A program made the translations under genes and the position numbers. DNA of 57,427 bases, from contig NZ_WBKP01000020.1 of the NCBI RefSeq assembly GCF_009602465.1, positions 1 to 57,427 on the forward strand, read 5' to 3'. Shown in pieces: positions 1 through 7,301 of this stretch; position 1 is the stretch's first letter; every line of letters begins with the position of its first letter. Under the pieces are notes generated by a model. It saw only the letters and a program-made list of their open reading frames with translations, did no database searches and was not told the DNA's origin. This DNA comes from Cumulibacter manganitolerans (GTDB lineage: Bacteria; Actinomycetota; Actinomycetes; Mycobacteriales; Antricoccaceae).

Positions 1-933
1 CCCAGGGGGCGGCGCGGGCGCGGAGAGGGGGACCGGCGCCGGGCGCGATGGGACGGCGCCGCGAGGGGCCGGGGGACGGCGCGCGGTGGCCGTCGATCCG
101 CCACCGGCGTACCGCTGGAACCGGTCCCTGATCTGCGCCGCGCTCGGGCGGTCGGCCGGGCGCACCGCGAGGCAGTCCTCGAGCAGCGGCCGCAGGTCGC
201 CGTCCACACCGTCCAGGCGCAGCTCGCCGCGGCGGATCCGGTCGAGGACCACCTCGATCGGACCCCTCCCGGACGGCGCGGTGCCGGTCGCGGCGTATCC
301 GAGGACCGCCGCCCACGCCCACCAGTCGGTCGCCGGCGTGGCCTGGTCGCCGTACACGACCTCCGGCGCCACGTATCCCGGCGTCCCGATGAACAACCCG
401 GTCATCGTGAGTCGGACGTCGTCGGCGAGCCGCGCGATGCCGAAGTCGATCACCACGGGGCGGTACCCCTCGAGCAGGACGTTCCCGGGCTTGAGGTCGC
501 GGTGCACCACGCCGACGGCGTGGATGGCGCGCAACGCGCTGATCAGCCCGCGCCCCAGCGTGACCAGCCCCTCGCGCCCGAGAGGCCCGACGTCCGCCAC
601 GTAGTCGTCGAGCTGCGGGCCGTCGACGAACTCGGTCACGATGTACGGGCGAGCCGCCTCGAGGTCGGCGTCGATCACGTCGGCGATGTTGCGGTCGCGC
701 ACCCGCCGCATGAGCTCCAGCTCGCGCCGCAGCCGGGCCCGGGCCTGCGGGTCGTCCGCGATGTGCTCACGCAGCACCTTCAGGGCGACCGGCCGCTCGT
801 CGGCGTCCACCGCCAGGTACACCACGCCCATCCCGCCGGAGCCGGCCTCGCGGACGATCCGGTACGGGCCGACGTAGTCGTCGTCCCGGCGGGCGGTCGG
901 CAGCCACAGGCCGGCGCGGTCCGAAGCGGTCAT
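1..933 (-). CDS. Serine/threonine protein kinase, N-terminal part (runs off window)
   Basis: This is a Hanks-type kinase that phosphorylates Ser/Thr on substrate proteins. Reading leftward from ATG at 933 gives 311 codons with no stop, so the C-terminus is outside the window. Visible motifs are the glycine loop GSGGMGVVY (about residues 31-39), the ATP lysine in VALKVL, the catalytic loop HRDLKPGN (about 143), DFG (about 163) and APE in PGYVAPE. After the kinase domain the chain becomes Pro/Ala-rich, as in the linker before a membrane segment in PknB-type kinases, but no membrane segment is visible here. The start is supported by TACCGT ending 7 nt upstream, a leaderless arrangement. It is divergent from the MATE gene. 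The substrate is unknown. Confidence 0.9.
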   Translation of the reverse strand, partial: MTASDRAGLWLPTARRDDDYVGPYRIVREAGSGGMGVVYLAVDADERPVALKVLREHIADDPQARARLRRELELMRRVRDRNIADVIDADLEAARPYIVTEFVDGPQLDDYVADVGPLGREGLVTLGRGLISALRAIHAVGVVHRDLKPGNVLLEGYRPVVIDFGIARLADDVRLTMTGLFIGTPGYVAPEVVYGDQATPATDWWAWAAVLGYAATGTAPSGRGPIEVVLDRIRRGELRLDGVDGDLRPLLEDCLAVRPADRPSAAQIRDRFQRYAGGGSTATARRPPAPRGAVPSRPAPVPLSAPAPPPG

Positions 934-940
934 GCGCTCT

Positions 941-946
941 ACGGTA
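941..946 (-). promoter_or_regulatory. -10 element of the kinase gene (leaderless)
   Basis: On the minus strand TACCGT fits TANNNT and ends 7 nt before the kinase ATG, so transcription would begin at or next to the start codon. No clear -35 hexamer is visible. Confidence 0.5.
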
Positions 947-984
947 CGTCGCGGCCCCCGCGAAGGCACCCGCACGCTGCCCGC

Positions 985-1049
985 CCGTTCTGCGGTGGAG
1001 TAGTGCCCGCTGCGCGCCGACTACCGTGCACTGATCCACCGCGGAACGG
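985..1049. repeat. Long imperfect dyad, copy 1 of a 51-bp element
   Basis: The core 992-1042 begins GCGGTGG and ends CCACCGC. Arms CCGTTC-t-GCGGTGGA (985-999) and TCCACCGC-g-GAACGG (1035-1049) pair with one mismatch, and AGTGC (1002-1006) pairs with GCACT (1028-1032) further in. It lies between the divergent kinase and MATE genes. A second 51-bp element with the same termini and the same inner CCCGCTG at the same offset is at 6254-6304. It could be a mobile mini-repeat, an operator or an RNA structure; which is not known. Confidence 0.6.
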
Positions 1050-1144
1050 CGATCGCGGTGGGCGCCCGCCGAAACCGGCATCGACCTGCGGAGGCGGTAC
1101 GGCCCGGCGTGCCGTTGCGCTCGCGGCGGTGCCAGACTGGGCGG

Positions 1145-2452
1145 ATGCGACCAGCCGGCGGGACCGACGTGCGGCGGGTCGTGGGCCTCGCGCTGCCCGC
1201 GCTGGTGGTGCTCGCTGCCGAGCCGCTGTACGTGCTCGTCGACACCGCCGTGGTCGGCCACCTCGGTGCGCTGCCGCTGGCCTCGATGGCGATCGGCGGC
1301 ACCGTCCTGGCCCAGGTCTCGGGCCAGCTGAACTTCCTGGCGTACGGGACGACGGCGCGCGCGGCGCGGCGGTACGGCGCGGGGGACCGCGCCGGTGCGG
1401 TGCGCGAGGGCGCCAACGCCACCGTGCTGGCCCTCGCGATCGGCGCGGTGATCGTGGCGCTGGTCGAGCTGCTGGCGTGGCCCGTCGCCGCGGTCATCGG
1501 CGGCACCGGCTCGCCGGCGCTGGCCGGCGCCGTGGAGTGGATGCGGATCGCGATCCTGGGCGCGCCCGGGATCCTGCTGTCGCTCGCGGGCAACGGCTGG
1601 ATGCGCGGCATCCAGCGCACCCGGGAGCCGACGGCCTACGTCGTCATCGGGTTCGGGCTGTGCGCCGTGCTGCTGCCGGTGCTCGTGTACGGGCTCGGCT
1701 GGGGGCTGGCCGGCTCGGCGGTGGCGAACGTGATCGCGCAGTGGGTGACCGGCGGGCTGTTCCTGCGGGCGCTGCTGCGCGAGGGCGGCCGGCTGCGCGG
1801 CGACCGGGCCGTCATGCGCGGCCAGCTGTCGACCGGCCGCGACCTGGTGATCCGCACCCTGGCGCTGCAGGGCTCGTTCATCCTCGCCGCGGCGCTGTGC
1901 TCGCGGCTCGGGCCGGAGGTGCTCGGTGCCCATCAGATCGGCCTGCAGCTGTACATGCTGACCGCGCTCGCGCTGGACGCGGTGGCCATCGCCGCGCAGT
2001 CGCTGGTGGGGGAGGCGCTCGGGCGGGAGGACGCCGCGGCGGCGCGCCGGACCGCCGCGCTGTGTGCGCGGGTCGGGTTCGCCGCCGGTGCCGGCCTGGC
2101 GCTGGTCCTGCTGGCGGTGCGCCCGTGGGCGCCGCGGCTGTTCACCTCCGACGCCGCAGTCCTCGCCCAGGCGGAGGTGATGTGGTGGTGGCTGGCCGGG
2201 ATGCAGGTCGTCTCCGGCGTGCTGTTCGCGCTCGACGGGGTGCTGATGGGCGCCAACGACGTGGCGGTGCTGCGCACGATCACGATCGTCGCGCACGCGC
2301 TGGTGTTCGCGCCGATCAGTGTCGTCGCCTATCTCGCCGGCTGGGGGATCGGCGGCATCTGGCTGGGGCTGGCGGCGGCCCTGGTCGTGCGGCTGGCGCT
2401 GGGCGGCCGGCGGGTGCGCGGCGACCGGTGGATGTCCGCGCGCGTCGCCTGA
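1145..2452 (+). CDS. MATE-family efflux transporter
   Basis: A 435-residue polytopic membrane protein of the MATE/DinF family, which exports organic cations, drugs or metabolites with H+ or Na+ antiport across the cytoplasmic membrane. The N-terminus (VVGLALPALVVLAAEPLYVL, then DTAVVGHLG) is typical of DinF-type proteins, and about 12 hydrophobic segments follow. The ATG at 1145 is preferred over an in-frame upstream ATG because the extra 29 residues are Arg/Pro-rich and unlike the family, and because CAGACT lies 6 nt upstream as a relaxed -10. DinF members are sometimes SOS-linked, but no SOS box is seen here. The substrate cannot be told from sequence. Confidence 0.9.
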   Translation: MRPAGGTDVRRVVGLALPALVVLAAEPLYVLVDTAVVGHLGALPLASMAIGGTVLAQVSGQLNFLAYGTTARAARRYGAGDRAGAVREGANATVLALAIGAVIVALVELLAWPVAAVIGGTGSPALAGAVEWMRIAILGAPGILLSLAGNGWMRGIQRTREPTAYVVIGFGLCAVLLPVLVYGLGWGLAGSAVANVIAQWVTGGLFLRALLREGGRLRGDRAVMRGQLSTGRDLVIRTLALQGSFILAAALCSRLGPEVLGAHQIGLQLYMLTALALDAVAIAAQSLVGEALGREDAAAARRTAALCARVGFAAGAGLALVLLAVRPWAPRLFTSDAAVLAQAEVMWWWLAGMQVVSGVLFALDGVLMGANDVAVLRTITIVAHALVFAPISVVAYLAGWGIGGIWLGLAAALVVRLALGGRRVRGDRWMSARVA

Positions 2453-2656
2453 GCAGCGCGACGGATGCCCCGGACGCTAGGCCGCGCGGCGTCCGACGCC
2501 ACCGTCCCGGGCGGTCGCGGCCCGGCTCCGGAAATCGTCGCCCAGGAGGCTCGCTGTCCACCCCGAACGCCCAACGCTCGTCACGGGCGACGTTCTCCGG
2601 GAAGCCCAGCGCCGGTGCCCGCCGGCGGCCGCGTCGAGCCGCCCGCGGCTTCGGCT

Positions 2657-2685
2657 TTGCCGCCCGTTGACCGGTTGAATAGGCT
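2657..2685 (+). promoter_or_regulatory. Housekeeping-type promoter for the CHMI-family gene
   Basis: TTGCCG (2657-2662), a 17-bp spacer and TAGGCT (2680-2685) match a sigma-70-like layout. The transcript would have a short leader with the ribosome site GGGAGGGG just before ATG 2713. The rest of the 2453-2712 gap shows no recognisable feature. Confidence 0.5.
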
Positions 2686-2712
2686 CATACGACGACGACT
2701 CAGGGAGGGGCC

Positions 2713-3078
2713 ATGCCACACCTTCGGATCAACTACTCCTCGAACCTGCCGGGGTTCGACGCCGGGCGCGCGCTGGAGCAGGTCGCGCGGGCGATGGTCG
2801 ACTCGGGGGAGTTCAAGGAGGAGACCATCAAGGCCCGGGCCTACCGCGCGGACGTCTTCCAGGTGGGCACGGCGCCGAAGGGCCGCGGCTTCGTGGACGC
2901 CGCGATCGAGGTGCTCCCCGGACGCTCGGACGACGTGAAGGCCGCCATCGCCCGGCTGGTCTGCGAGACGATCCGCGACAGCGGCCACTGGTCGGACGAC
3001 GTCGACGTCCAGATCACCGCCGACGTCACCGAGCTCAACCCCAGCTACACGAAGCTGGTCGTCGGCCCCAACGCCTGA
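2713..3078 (+). CDS. 5-carboxymethyl-2-hydroxymuconate delta-isomerase family protein
   Basis: 121 residues, beginning MPHLRINYSSN. After Met removal the N-terminal proline would be the general base used by this tautomerase-superfamily group (CHMI/HpaF), which isomerises a muconate in homoprotocatechuate degradation. The usual length is 115-125, so it is complete. No other hpa or aromatic catabolic gene is nearby, so the physiological substrate is uncertain and the family name is safer than the reaction. A strong ribosome site precedes the ATG. It is convergent with folA, with an elaborate hairpin between them. Confidence 0.8.
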   Translation: MPHLRINYSSNLPGFDAGRALEQVARAMVDSGEFKEETIKARAYRADVFQVGTAPKGRGFVDAAIEVLPGRSDDVKAAIARLVCETIRDSGHWSDDVDVQITADVTELNPSYTKLVVGPNA

Positions 3079-3129
3079 TCACCCCGGGCCGGCCGGCCGC
3101 GTAGCCGCGCGCCGCACCTGCTCGCAACC

Positions 3130-3193
3130 CGAAGCGGGCTTCGTCGTCGAGAGCGGGGAAAATTCCCCGCTCTTGCCTCCGAAGCCCGCTTCG
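3130..3193. repeat. Nested hairpin / repeat element between convergent genes
   Basis: Outer arms CGAAGCGGGCTTCG (3130-3143) and CGAAGCCCGCTTCG (3180-3193) are exact reverse complements, and each alone also folds (GAAGC/GCTTC). Both are followed by the same TCGTCGTCGAG as a direct repeat. Between them is an 11-bp perfect stem, AGAGCGGGGAA (3150-3160) and TTCCCCGCTCT (3163-3173), with an AA loop. It would serve as a bidirectional terminator for the CHMI-family gene and folA, but the mix of direct and inverted repeats is more elaborate than a simple terminator and suggests a dispersed repeat. Confidence 0.75.
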
Positions 3194-3215
3194 TCGTCGA
3201 GCCCGCGGCGGGGAT

Positions 3216-3707
3216 TCACGCCCGGCGGTAGGTCAGGAAGCGGTAGCGCAGGCCGTCGTTGCTCGACTCGAGCCAGCCGTCGGCGGGGGCCGACTCGGTC
3301 AGCAGCCACTCGGCGCCGATCACCGGCGCCCGGGTGTCGCCGTCCACCTGGAGGTCGACCTCGGTGACCTCGAGGACGTCGGCGGCGGCGAGTGCCTCCG
3401 CGTAGACCCGCGCCCCGCCGATCACCCACGTCTCCTCGGACCCGTCCAGCGCCTCCGGCAGCGAGGCGCACACCCGAGCGCCGGGCGCGGCGTACGCGCG
3501 GTCGCTGGTGATCACCACGTTCTCGCGGCCCGGCAGCGGGCGGAACCGCTCCGGCAGCGACTCCCACGTCCGTCGTCCCATGACCACCCGCGCCGCACCG
3601 GTGACCTCGCGGAAGTGCCGCAGGTCCTCCGGGATCCGCCACGGGATGCCGTTGTCGCGCCCGATCACCCGGTCGTGCGCCTGCGCCCAGATCAGCCCGA
3701 GCCTCAT
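3216..3707 (-). CDS. folA: Dihydrofolate reductase
   Basis: 163 residues. It reduces dihydrofolate to tetrahydrofolate with NADPH in the cytosol, replacing the cofactor oxidised by ThyA. Visible are the Met20-loop region [18 protein letters not shown], the nucleotide-binding GRRTWESLP and the WVIGGARVY block. The start ATG at 3707 overlaps the thyA stop as ATGA, so it is translationally coupled and co-transcribed with thyA. The length is normal for bacterial FolA. With ThyA it forms the classical thymidylate cycle; a ThyX is also encoded in this window at 20.6 kb. Confidence 0.97.
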   Translation of the reverse strand: MRLGLIWAQAHDRVIGRDNGIPWRIPEDLRHFREVTGAARVVMGRRTWESLPERFRPLPGRENVVITSDRAYAAPGARVCASLPEALDGSEETWVIGGARVYAEALAAADVLEVTEVDLQVDGDTRAPVIGAEWLLTESAPADGWLESSNDGLRYRFLTYRRA

Positions 3708-4510
3708 ACGGCCACCGGCGCCGCGATGCCGGGGTGCGGGTCGTAGCCGACGATCTCGATGTCGTCGTACTCGTAGTCGAAGATCGACGCCGCCTTGCGC
3801 AGCCTCAGCGTCGGGTACGGCCGCGGCTCGCGCGCCAGCTGCCGCCGCACCTGCTCGACGTGGTTGTCGTAGATGTGGCAGTCGCCGCCGGTCCACACGA
3901 AGTCGCCCACCTCGAGGTCGGCCTGCTGCGCGAGCATGTGGGTCAGCAGCGCGTACGACGCGATGTTGAACGGGACGCCGAGGAACAGGTCGGCCGAGCG
4001 CTGGTACAGCTGGCAGGACAGCCGGCCGTCGGCCACGTAGAACTGGAACAGCGCGTGGCACGGCGGCAGGGCCATCTGGTCGACCTCCGCCGGGTTCCAG
4101 GCGGTGACGACGTGCCGGCGCGAGTCCGGGTTGGCGCGCAGCTGCTCGACGAGCCGCTCGATCTGGTCGATGTGCCCGCCGTCGGGCGTCGGCCACGCGC
4201 GCCATTGGACGCCGTACACCGGGCCGAGGTCGCCGTTCTCGTCGGCCCACTCGTCCCAGATGCTCACCCCGCGCTCCTGCAGCCACCGGACGTTCGAGTC
4301 GCCGCGCAGGAACCACAGCAGCTCGAGGGCGACGGACCGGAAGTGCACCTTCTTGGTGGTCAGCAGCGGGAAGCCGGCCTGCAGGTCGTACCGCAGCTGG
4401 TGACCGAAGATCGACCGGGTGCCGGTCCCCGTGCGGTCCGCCTTGGGCGTACCGGTCTCGAGCACGAGGCGCAGCAGGTCTTCGTACGGCGTGGGGATCT
4501 GCGAAGGCAT
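3704..4510 (-). CDS. thyA: Thymidylate synthase
   Basis: 268 residues. It methylates dUMP to dTMP using methylene-tetrahydrofolate, yielding dihydrofolate for FolA. The active cysteine lies in [11 protein letters not shown], followed by substrate-contact segments [10 protein letters not shown] and [10 protein letters not shown]. It starts at ATG 4510 ([14 protein letters not shown]), which aligns with the family; a longer in-frame start would add a low-complexity tail. TACCCT ends 6 nt upstream, so the mRNA is probably leaderless. It forms a two-gene unit with folA. Confidence 0.97.
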   Translation of the reverse strand: MPSQIPTPYEDLLRLVLETGTPKADRTGTGTRSIFGHQLRYDLQAGFPLLTTKKVHFRSVALELLWFLRGDSNVRWLQERGVSIWDEWADENGDLGPVYGVQWRAWPTPDGGHIDQIERLVEQLRANPDSRRHVVTAWNPAEVDQMALPPCHALFQFYVADGRLSCQLYQRSADLFLGVPFNIASYALLTHMLAQQADLEVGDFVWTGGDCHIYDNHVEQVRRQLAREPRPYPTLRLRKAASIFDYEYDDIEIVGYDPHPGIAAPVAV

Positions 4511-4516
4511 GCCCCC

Positions 4517-4522
4517 AGGGTA
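4517..4522 (-). promoter_or_regulatory. -10 element of thyA-folA (leaderless)
   Basis: The minus-strand TACCCT is separated from the thyA ATG by 6 nt. No clear -35 hexamer is visible. Confidence 0.5.
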
Positions 4523-4624
4523 GTGCGCCGGTGCCGGACCGCCGGGGGCCGTCACCCACGCGGCGGCCCGTACTCCACACGGCCCCACCGACCGCGGGCA
4601 CCGCACCCGGGGGCTGCGCGCCAC

Positions 4625-4654
4625 GCTGCTGTGGGCAGCGCTGCCCACGGCAGC
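4625..4654. promoter_or_regulatory. 30-bp near-perfect palindrome upstream of clpP (operator candidate)
   Basis: GCTGC-t-GTGGGCAGC joins directly to GCTGCCCAC-g-GCAGC, a 30-bp dyad with one mismatched pair and no spacer. It ends 41 nt before the clpP ATG at 4696. A relaxed -10 (GACAGT, 4684-4689) sits 6 nt before that ATG, so the dyad would lie where an activator binds. The PopR-like regulator encoded just downstream of the clpP pair is the natural candidate; no known PopR box was confirmed here. Confidence 0.5.
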
Positions 4655-4695
4655 ACGGCGAGCCGGCGCCACCCCGCCGGGCGGACAGTGGCCCC

Positions 4696-5316
4696 ATGAC
4701 TGACGACACCCGGCGCCCGGGAGCGGCGCTCGACGACGTGCTCTACCGATCCCTGTTCGAGAGGCGGACGCTCGTGCTCGGCGAGCCGCTCGAGGACTGG
4801 AACAGCAACCGCATCTGCCATGGTCTGCTGCTGCTCGCGCTCGACGACTCGGACGCCGACATCCGGCTGCTGATCAGCTCTCCGGGCGGCTCGGTCCCCG
4901 GCATGCTGGCGATCCGCGACTGCATGCGCGCCATCCCGAACGACGTCGTCACGGTCAACATCGGTATGGCCTACAGCGCCGGGCAGTTCCTGCTGAGCTC
5001 GGGCACCCGCGGCAAGCGTTTCGCGATGCCGCACGCCAAGGTGCTGCTGCACCAGGGATCCGCCGGCATCGGCGGGACGGCGATGGACATCGCGATCCAG
5101 GCGGGTGATCTGCGCAGCACTCGTGACGTCGTGCTGAGCCTGGTCGCCGAGGACACCGGCCAGGACGTCGCCACCATCGAGCGCGACTCCCGGCGCGATC
5201 GGTGGTTCACCGCGCAGGAGGCGAAGGCCTACGGTTTCGTCGACCACGTCGTCGGTGACATCGACGACGTGCTGCCGATCCGGCGGCACCCGGTGGGATG
5301 GGGCGCCCGCTCGTGA
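4696..5316 (+). CDS. ATP-dependent Clp protease proteolytic subunit (ClpP3-like)
   Basis: 206-residue serine peptidase subunit that assembles into barrels and degrades proteins fed by Clp ATPases. The triad is complete: Ser94 (AYSAGQF), His119 (LLHQ) and Asp168 (RRDRW). The oxyanion/handle segment [10 protein letters not shown] is present. The N-terminus before residue 20 is not conserved. It starts at ATG 4696; earlier in-frame codons give an implausible Pro/Arg-rich extension. It overlaps the next clpP by GTGA. The pair next to an Xre regulator resembles Streptomyces clpP3-clpP4-popR rather than the housekeeping clpP1-clpP2-clpX locus. Confidence 0.88.
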   Translation: MTDDTRRPGAALDDVLYRSLFERRTLVLGEPLEDWNSNRICHGLLLLALDDSDADIRLLISSPGGSVPGMLAIRDCMRAIPNDVVTVNIGMAYSAGQFLLSSGTRGKRFAMPHAKVLLHQGSAGIGGTAMDIAIQAGDLRSTRDVVLSLVAEDTGQDVATIERDSRRDRWFTAQEAKAYGFVDHVVGDIDDVLPIRRHPVGWGARS

Positions 5317-5909
5317 GCAGCTACGCGATCCCGTACGTGACCACGCGCACCAGCGGTGGCGAGCGCACCGTCGACATCTACAGCCGGCTGCTGTCCGACC
5401 GGATCGTCTACCTCGGGACGGCGATCGACGACGGCGTGGCGAACGCGATCATCGCGCAGCTGATCCACCTCGAGTCCGAGAGCCCGGAGCAGCCCGTCGA
5501 CCTCTACATCAACTCGCCCGGCGGCTCGATCCCAGCGATGCTGGCAATCTACGATGCCATGCAGTACATCCGCCCAGAGGTGCACACGACCTGCGTCGGG
5601 CAGGCCGCGTCGACGGCCGCCGTCCTGCTGTCCGGTGGCGAGCAGGGCCGCCGCGCGATCCTGCCGCACGGGCGTGTGGTGATCCACGCCCCGGCCGCGG
5701 AGGGCAGGGGAGCGATCCCCGACCTGATCCTCGAGGCGGAGGAGGTCGAGCGGGTCCGCACGATGCTCGAGGAGATCCTGGCGCGGCACACGGGCAAGAC
5801 GGCGAGGCGCATCCGGGAGGACACCGAGCGCGACCTGATCCTGTCGGCCGACGCGGCGGCGGAGTACGGCGTCGTGGACGCCGTGGTCCGCGTCCGGGAA
5901 GCGGGCTGA
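5313..5909 (+). CDS. ATP-dependent Clp protease proteolytic subunit (ClpP4-like)
   Basis: 198 residues from GTG 5313, which overlaps the previous stop as GTGA; an in-frame ATG at 5298 would add five residues. The triad is Ser100 (GQAASTAA), His125 (VVIHAP) and Asp174 (TERDLI). YINSPGGSIPAMLAIYD is the conserved handle region. In Streptomyces the second pair is a back-up for ClpP1P2, expressed when the main protease is impaired; the same role is inferred here from gene order. It is almost abutted by the convergent regulator at 5911. Confidence 0.87.
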   Translation: MSSYAIPYVTTRTSGGERTVDIYSRLLSDRIVYLGTAIDDGVANAIIAQLIHLESESPEQPVDLYINSPGGSIPAMLAIYDAMQYIRPEVHTTCVGQAASTAAVLLSGGEQGRRAILPHGRVVIHAPAAEGRGAIPDLILEAEEVERVRTMLEEILARHTGKTARRIREDTERDLILSADAAAEYGVVDAVVRVREAG

Positions 5910-5910
5910 C

Positions 5911-6213
5911 CTACGCGGCCAGGCAGACCGGACCGGAGAGCCGGTCGGCGACCCGCGACGCGACGTCGGCCATCCGCAGTCCCAGCGCGCCCCCGACGGC
6001 CGACAGCACCTCGGAGGAGGCGTCCTTGCGGCCGCGTTCGATCTCGGAGAGGTACTGCGGGGCGATGCCGGCACGTCGAGCGACGTCCACGATGCGCTGA
6101 CCGCGCTCCCGGCGCTCCTCGCGCAGCACCTCGCCCGCGGCCTCCCGCCAGAGCGGCTCGGGCGCCGGCGCCGACGGCCGGTCGGGGCGGGGGAGCGGAA
6201 CGACGTTCGTCAT
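5911..6213 (-). CDS. PopR/ClgR-like Xre-family transcriptional regulator ending in LAA
   Basis: 100 residues: a proline-rich N-terminus (1-20) and one helix-turn-helix (about 30-82) with QYLSEIERGRKDASSEVL, nearly the same recognition region as ClgR encoded at 32.9 kb. The C-terminus is VCLAA. In Streptomyces, PopR activates clpP3-clpP4 and its terminal alanines make it a ClpP substrate, so the circuit senses loss of ClpP1P2 activity; gene order and the LAA end support the same circuit here. Start ATG 6213 has TATGCT 6 nt upstream. It is encoded on the opposite strand to the clpP pair, tail to tail. Confidence 0.8.
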   Translation of the reverse strand: MTNVVPLPRPDRPSAPAPEPLWREAAGEVLREERRERGQRIVDVARRAGIAPQYLSEIERGRKDASSEVLSAVGGALGLRMADVASRVADRLSGPVCLAA

Positions 6214-6219
6214 GGCTCG

Positions 6220-6225
6220 AGCATA
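6220..6225 (-). promoter_or_regulatory. -10 element of the PopR-like gene (leaderless)
   Basis: The minus-strand TATGCT ends 6 nt before ATG 6213. No -35 match is seen. Confidence 0.5.
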
Positions 6226-6235
6226 GGTCCGCACG

Positions 6236-6252
6236 TCCGGTGGTTCACCGGA
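6236..6252. promoter_or_regulatory. 7-bp dyad upstream of the PopR-like gene
   Basis: TCCGGTG and CACCGGA are perfect arms around GTT. The position, 23-39 nt upstream of the regulator's ATG, suits an autoregulatory site or the -35 region. Confidence 0.35.
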
Positions 6253-6253
6253 T

Positions 6254-6304
6254 GCGGTGGGATGTACCCCGCTGGGCGGACGTTAGCGGGGCACATCCCA
6301 CCGC
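6254..6304. repeat. 51-bp inverted repeat, copy 2
   Basis: The left arm 6254-6273 and right arm 6285-6304 pair over 20 bp with one mismatch, around an 11-nt centre. It begins GCGGTGGGATGT and ends ACATCCCACCGC. Length, 7-bp termini and inner CCCGCTG coincide with the element at 992-1042, while the middle of the arms differs but stays paired. It lies between the divergent PopR-like and patatin genes. Confidence 0.7.
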
Positions 6305-6329
6305 GAGACGCACCTGCCAGAATCGGGGC

Positions 6330-7301
6330 ATGCCGGCCAAACCACTGAAGCTCCGCAAGGACCTCGACGTCCTCGACGTGCTGCTGGCTCGCCGCGACGC
6401 CGGCACGCGGGCCGGGGAGCACGACGACGGGCACAAGGTGGCCGTCGTCGTCGGCGGCGGCGGGATGCGCGGCGGCTCCACCGGCGGCATGGTGCTGGCG
6501 CTCGAGGAAGCCGGCCTCAGCGACTGCTTCGACGTCGCCTACGGCTCGTCGTCGGGGGCGTTCATCGCCGCCGCCATGATCCACCGACGTGGCTCGGCCG
6601 CGAGCAAGGTCTTCATGGACGACATGTCGTCGCCGGAGTTCATCGACCTCAAGCGGCTGTGGAAGCGCTCCCCGGTCATGTCCCTCGACCACCTGCTCGA
6701 CGAGATCCTGACGCACAGCAAGCCGATCGACTGGGACGCCGCGCTCGCGCACCCGGTCCCGCTGCACGTGGTGGTCACCGACGCCGAGACCCTCCAACCG
6801 GTCGACCTCGGCGTGCTGAGCACGCGGGAGCGCTGGCGGCAGGCGTTCCGCGCGACGTCGGCGGTTCCCGGGTTCGCCGGAGGCGCGATCGAGATCGACG
6901 GCCGGCCGTACATCGACGGCTCGGTGTCGGAGCCGCTGCCGGCCATGCGGGCGGTCCGCGACGGCGCGACCCACGTGCTCGCGCTGATCGCGTGGAGCGA
7001 GGAGCGGCTGCTCGCACGCAAGCGCTCGTTCTACTCGCTCTGCGAGCGGCGCGCGCTGAACCAGGTCGTCCGCGGCCTCGGGGGGATGGCGCAGGGGCGG
7101 CTGCACTACGCGCGCGAGCTGACCGCGCTGCGTACTGTGGCGGCGCGGGTCTATGCGATGGCGAACCCCGTGTCGACCGGGGTGAAGAGCCTGACCCGCG
7201 ACCTGCCGAAGCTCGAGCGCGATGCGGCGCTCGGGTACGTCACGGCGCAGGCCGCGCTGTACCGGTCGATCACCGACGACCACGAGCGGAGGACACCATG
7301 A
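6330..7301 (+). CDS. Patatin-like phospholipase
   Basis: 323 residues of the RssA/NTE-type patatin family, acyl hydrolases with a Ser-Asp dyad acting on lipids. The oxyanion hole GGGMRGG (43-49), nucleophile elbow GSSSG (72-76, Ser74) and dyad aspartate in IDGSVSEPLP are all visible. The start ATG at 6330 follows CAGAAT by 6 nt; upstream in-frame codons run through the inverted repeat. Its stop overlaps the truB start as ATGA, so truB depends on it for translation, an unusual partner for truB. The lipid substrate is unknown. Confidence 0.88.
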   Translation: MPAKPLKLRKDLDVLDVLLARRDAGTRAGEHDDGHKVAVVVGGGGMRGGSTGGMVLALEEAGLSDCFDVAYGSSSGAFIAAAMIHRRGSAASKVFMDDMSSPEFIDLKRLWKRSPVMSLDHLLDEILTHSKPIDWDAALAHPVPLHVVVTDAETLQPVDLGVLSTRERWRQAFRATSAVPGFAGGAIEIDGRPYIDGSVSEPLPAMRAVRDGATHVLALIAWSEERLLARKRSFYSLCERRALNQVVRGLGGMAQGRLHYARELTALRTVAARVYAMANPVSTGVKSLTRDLPKLERDAALGYVTAQAALYRSITDDHERRTP

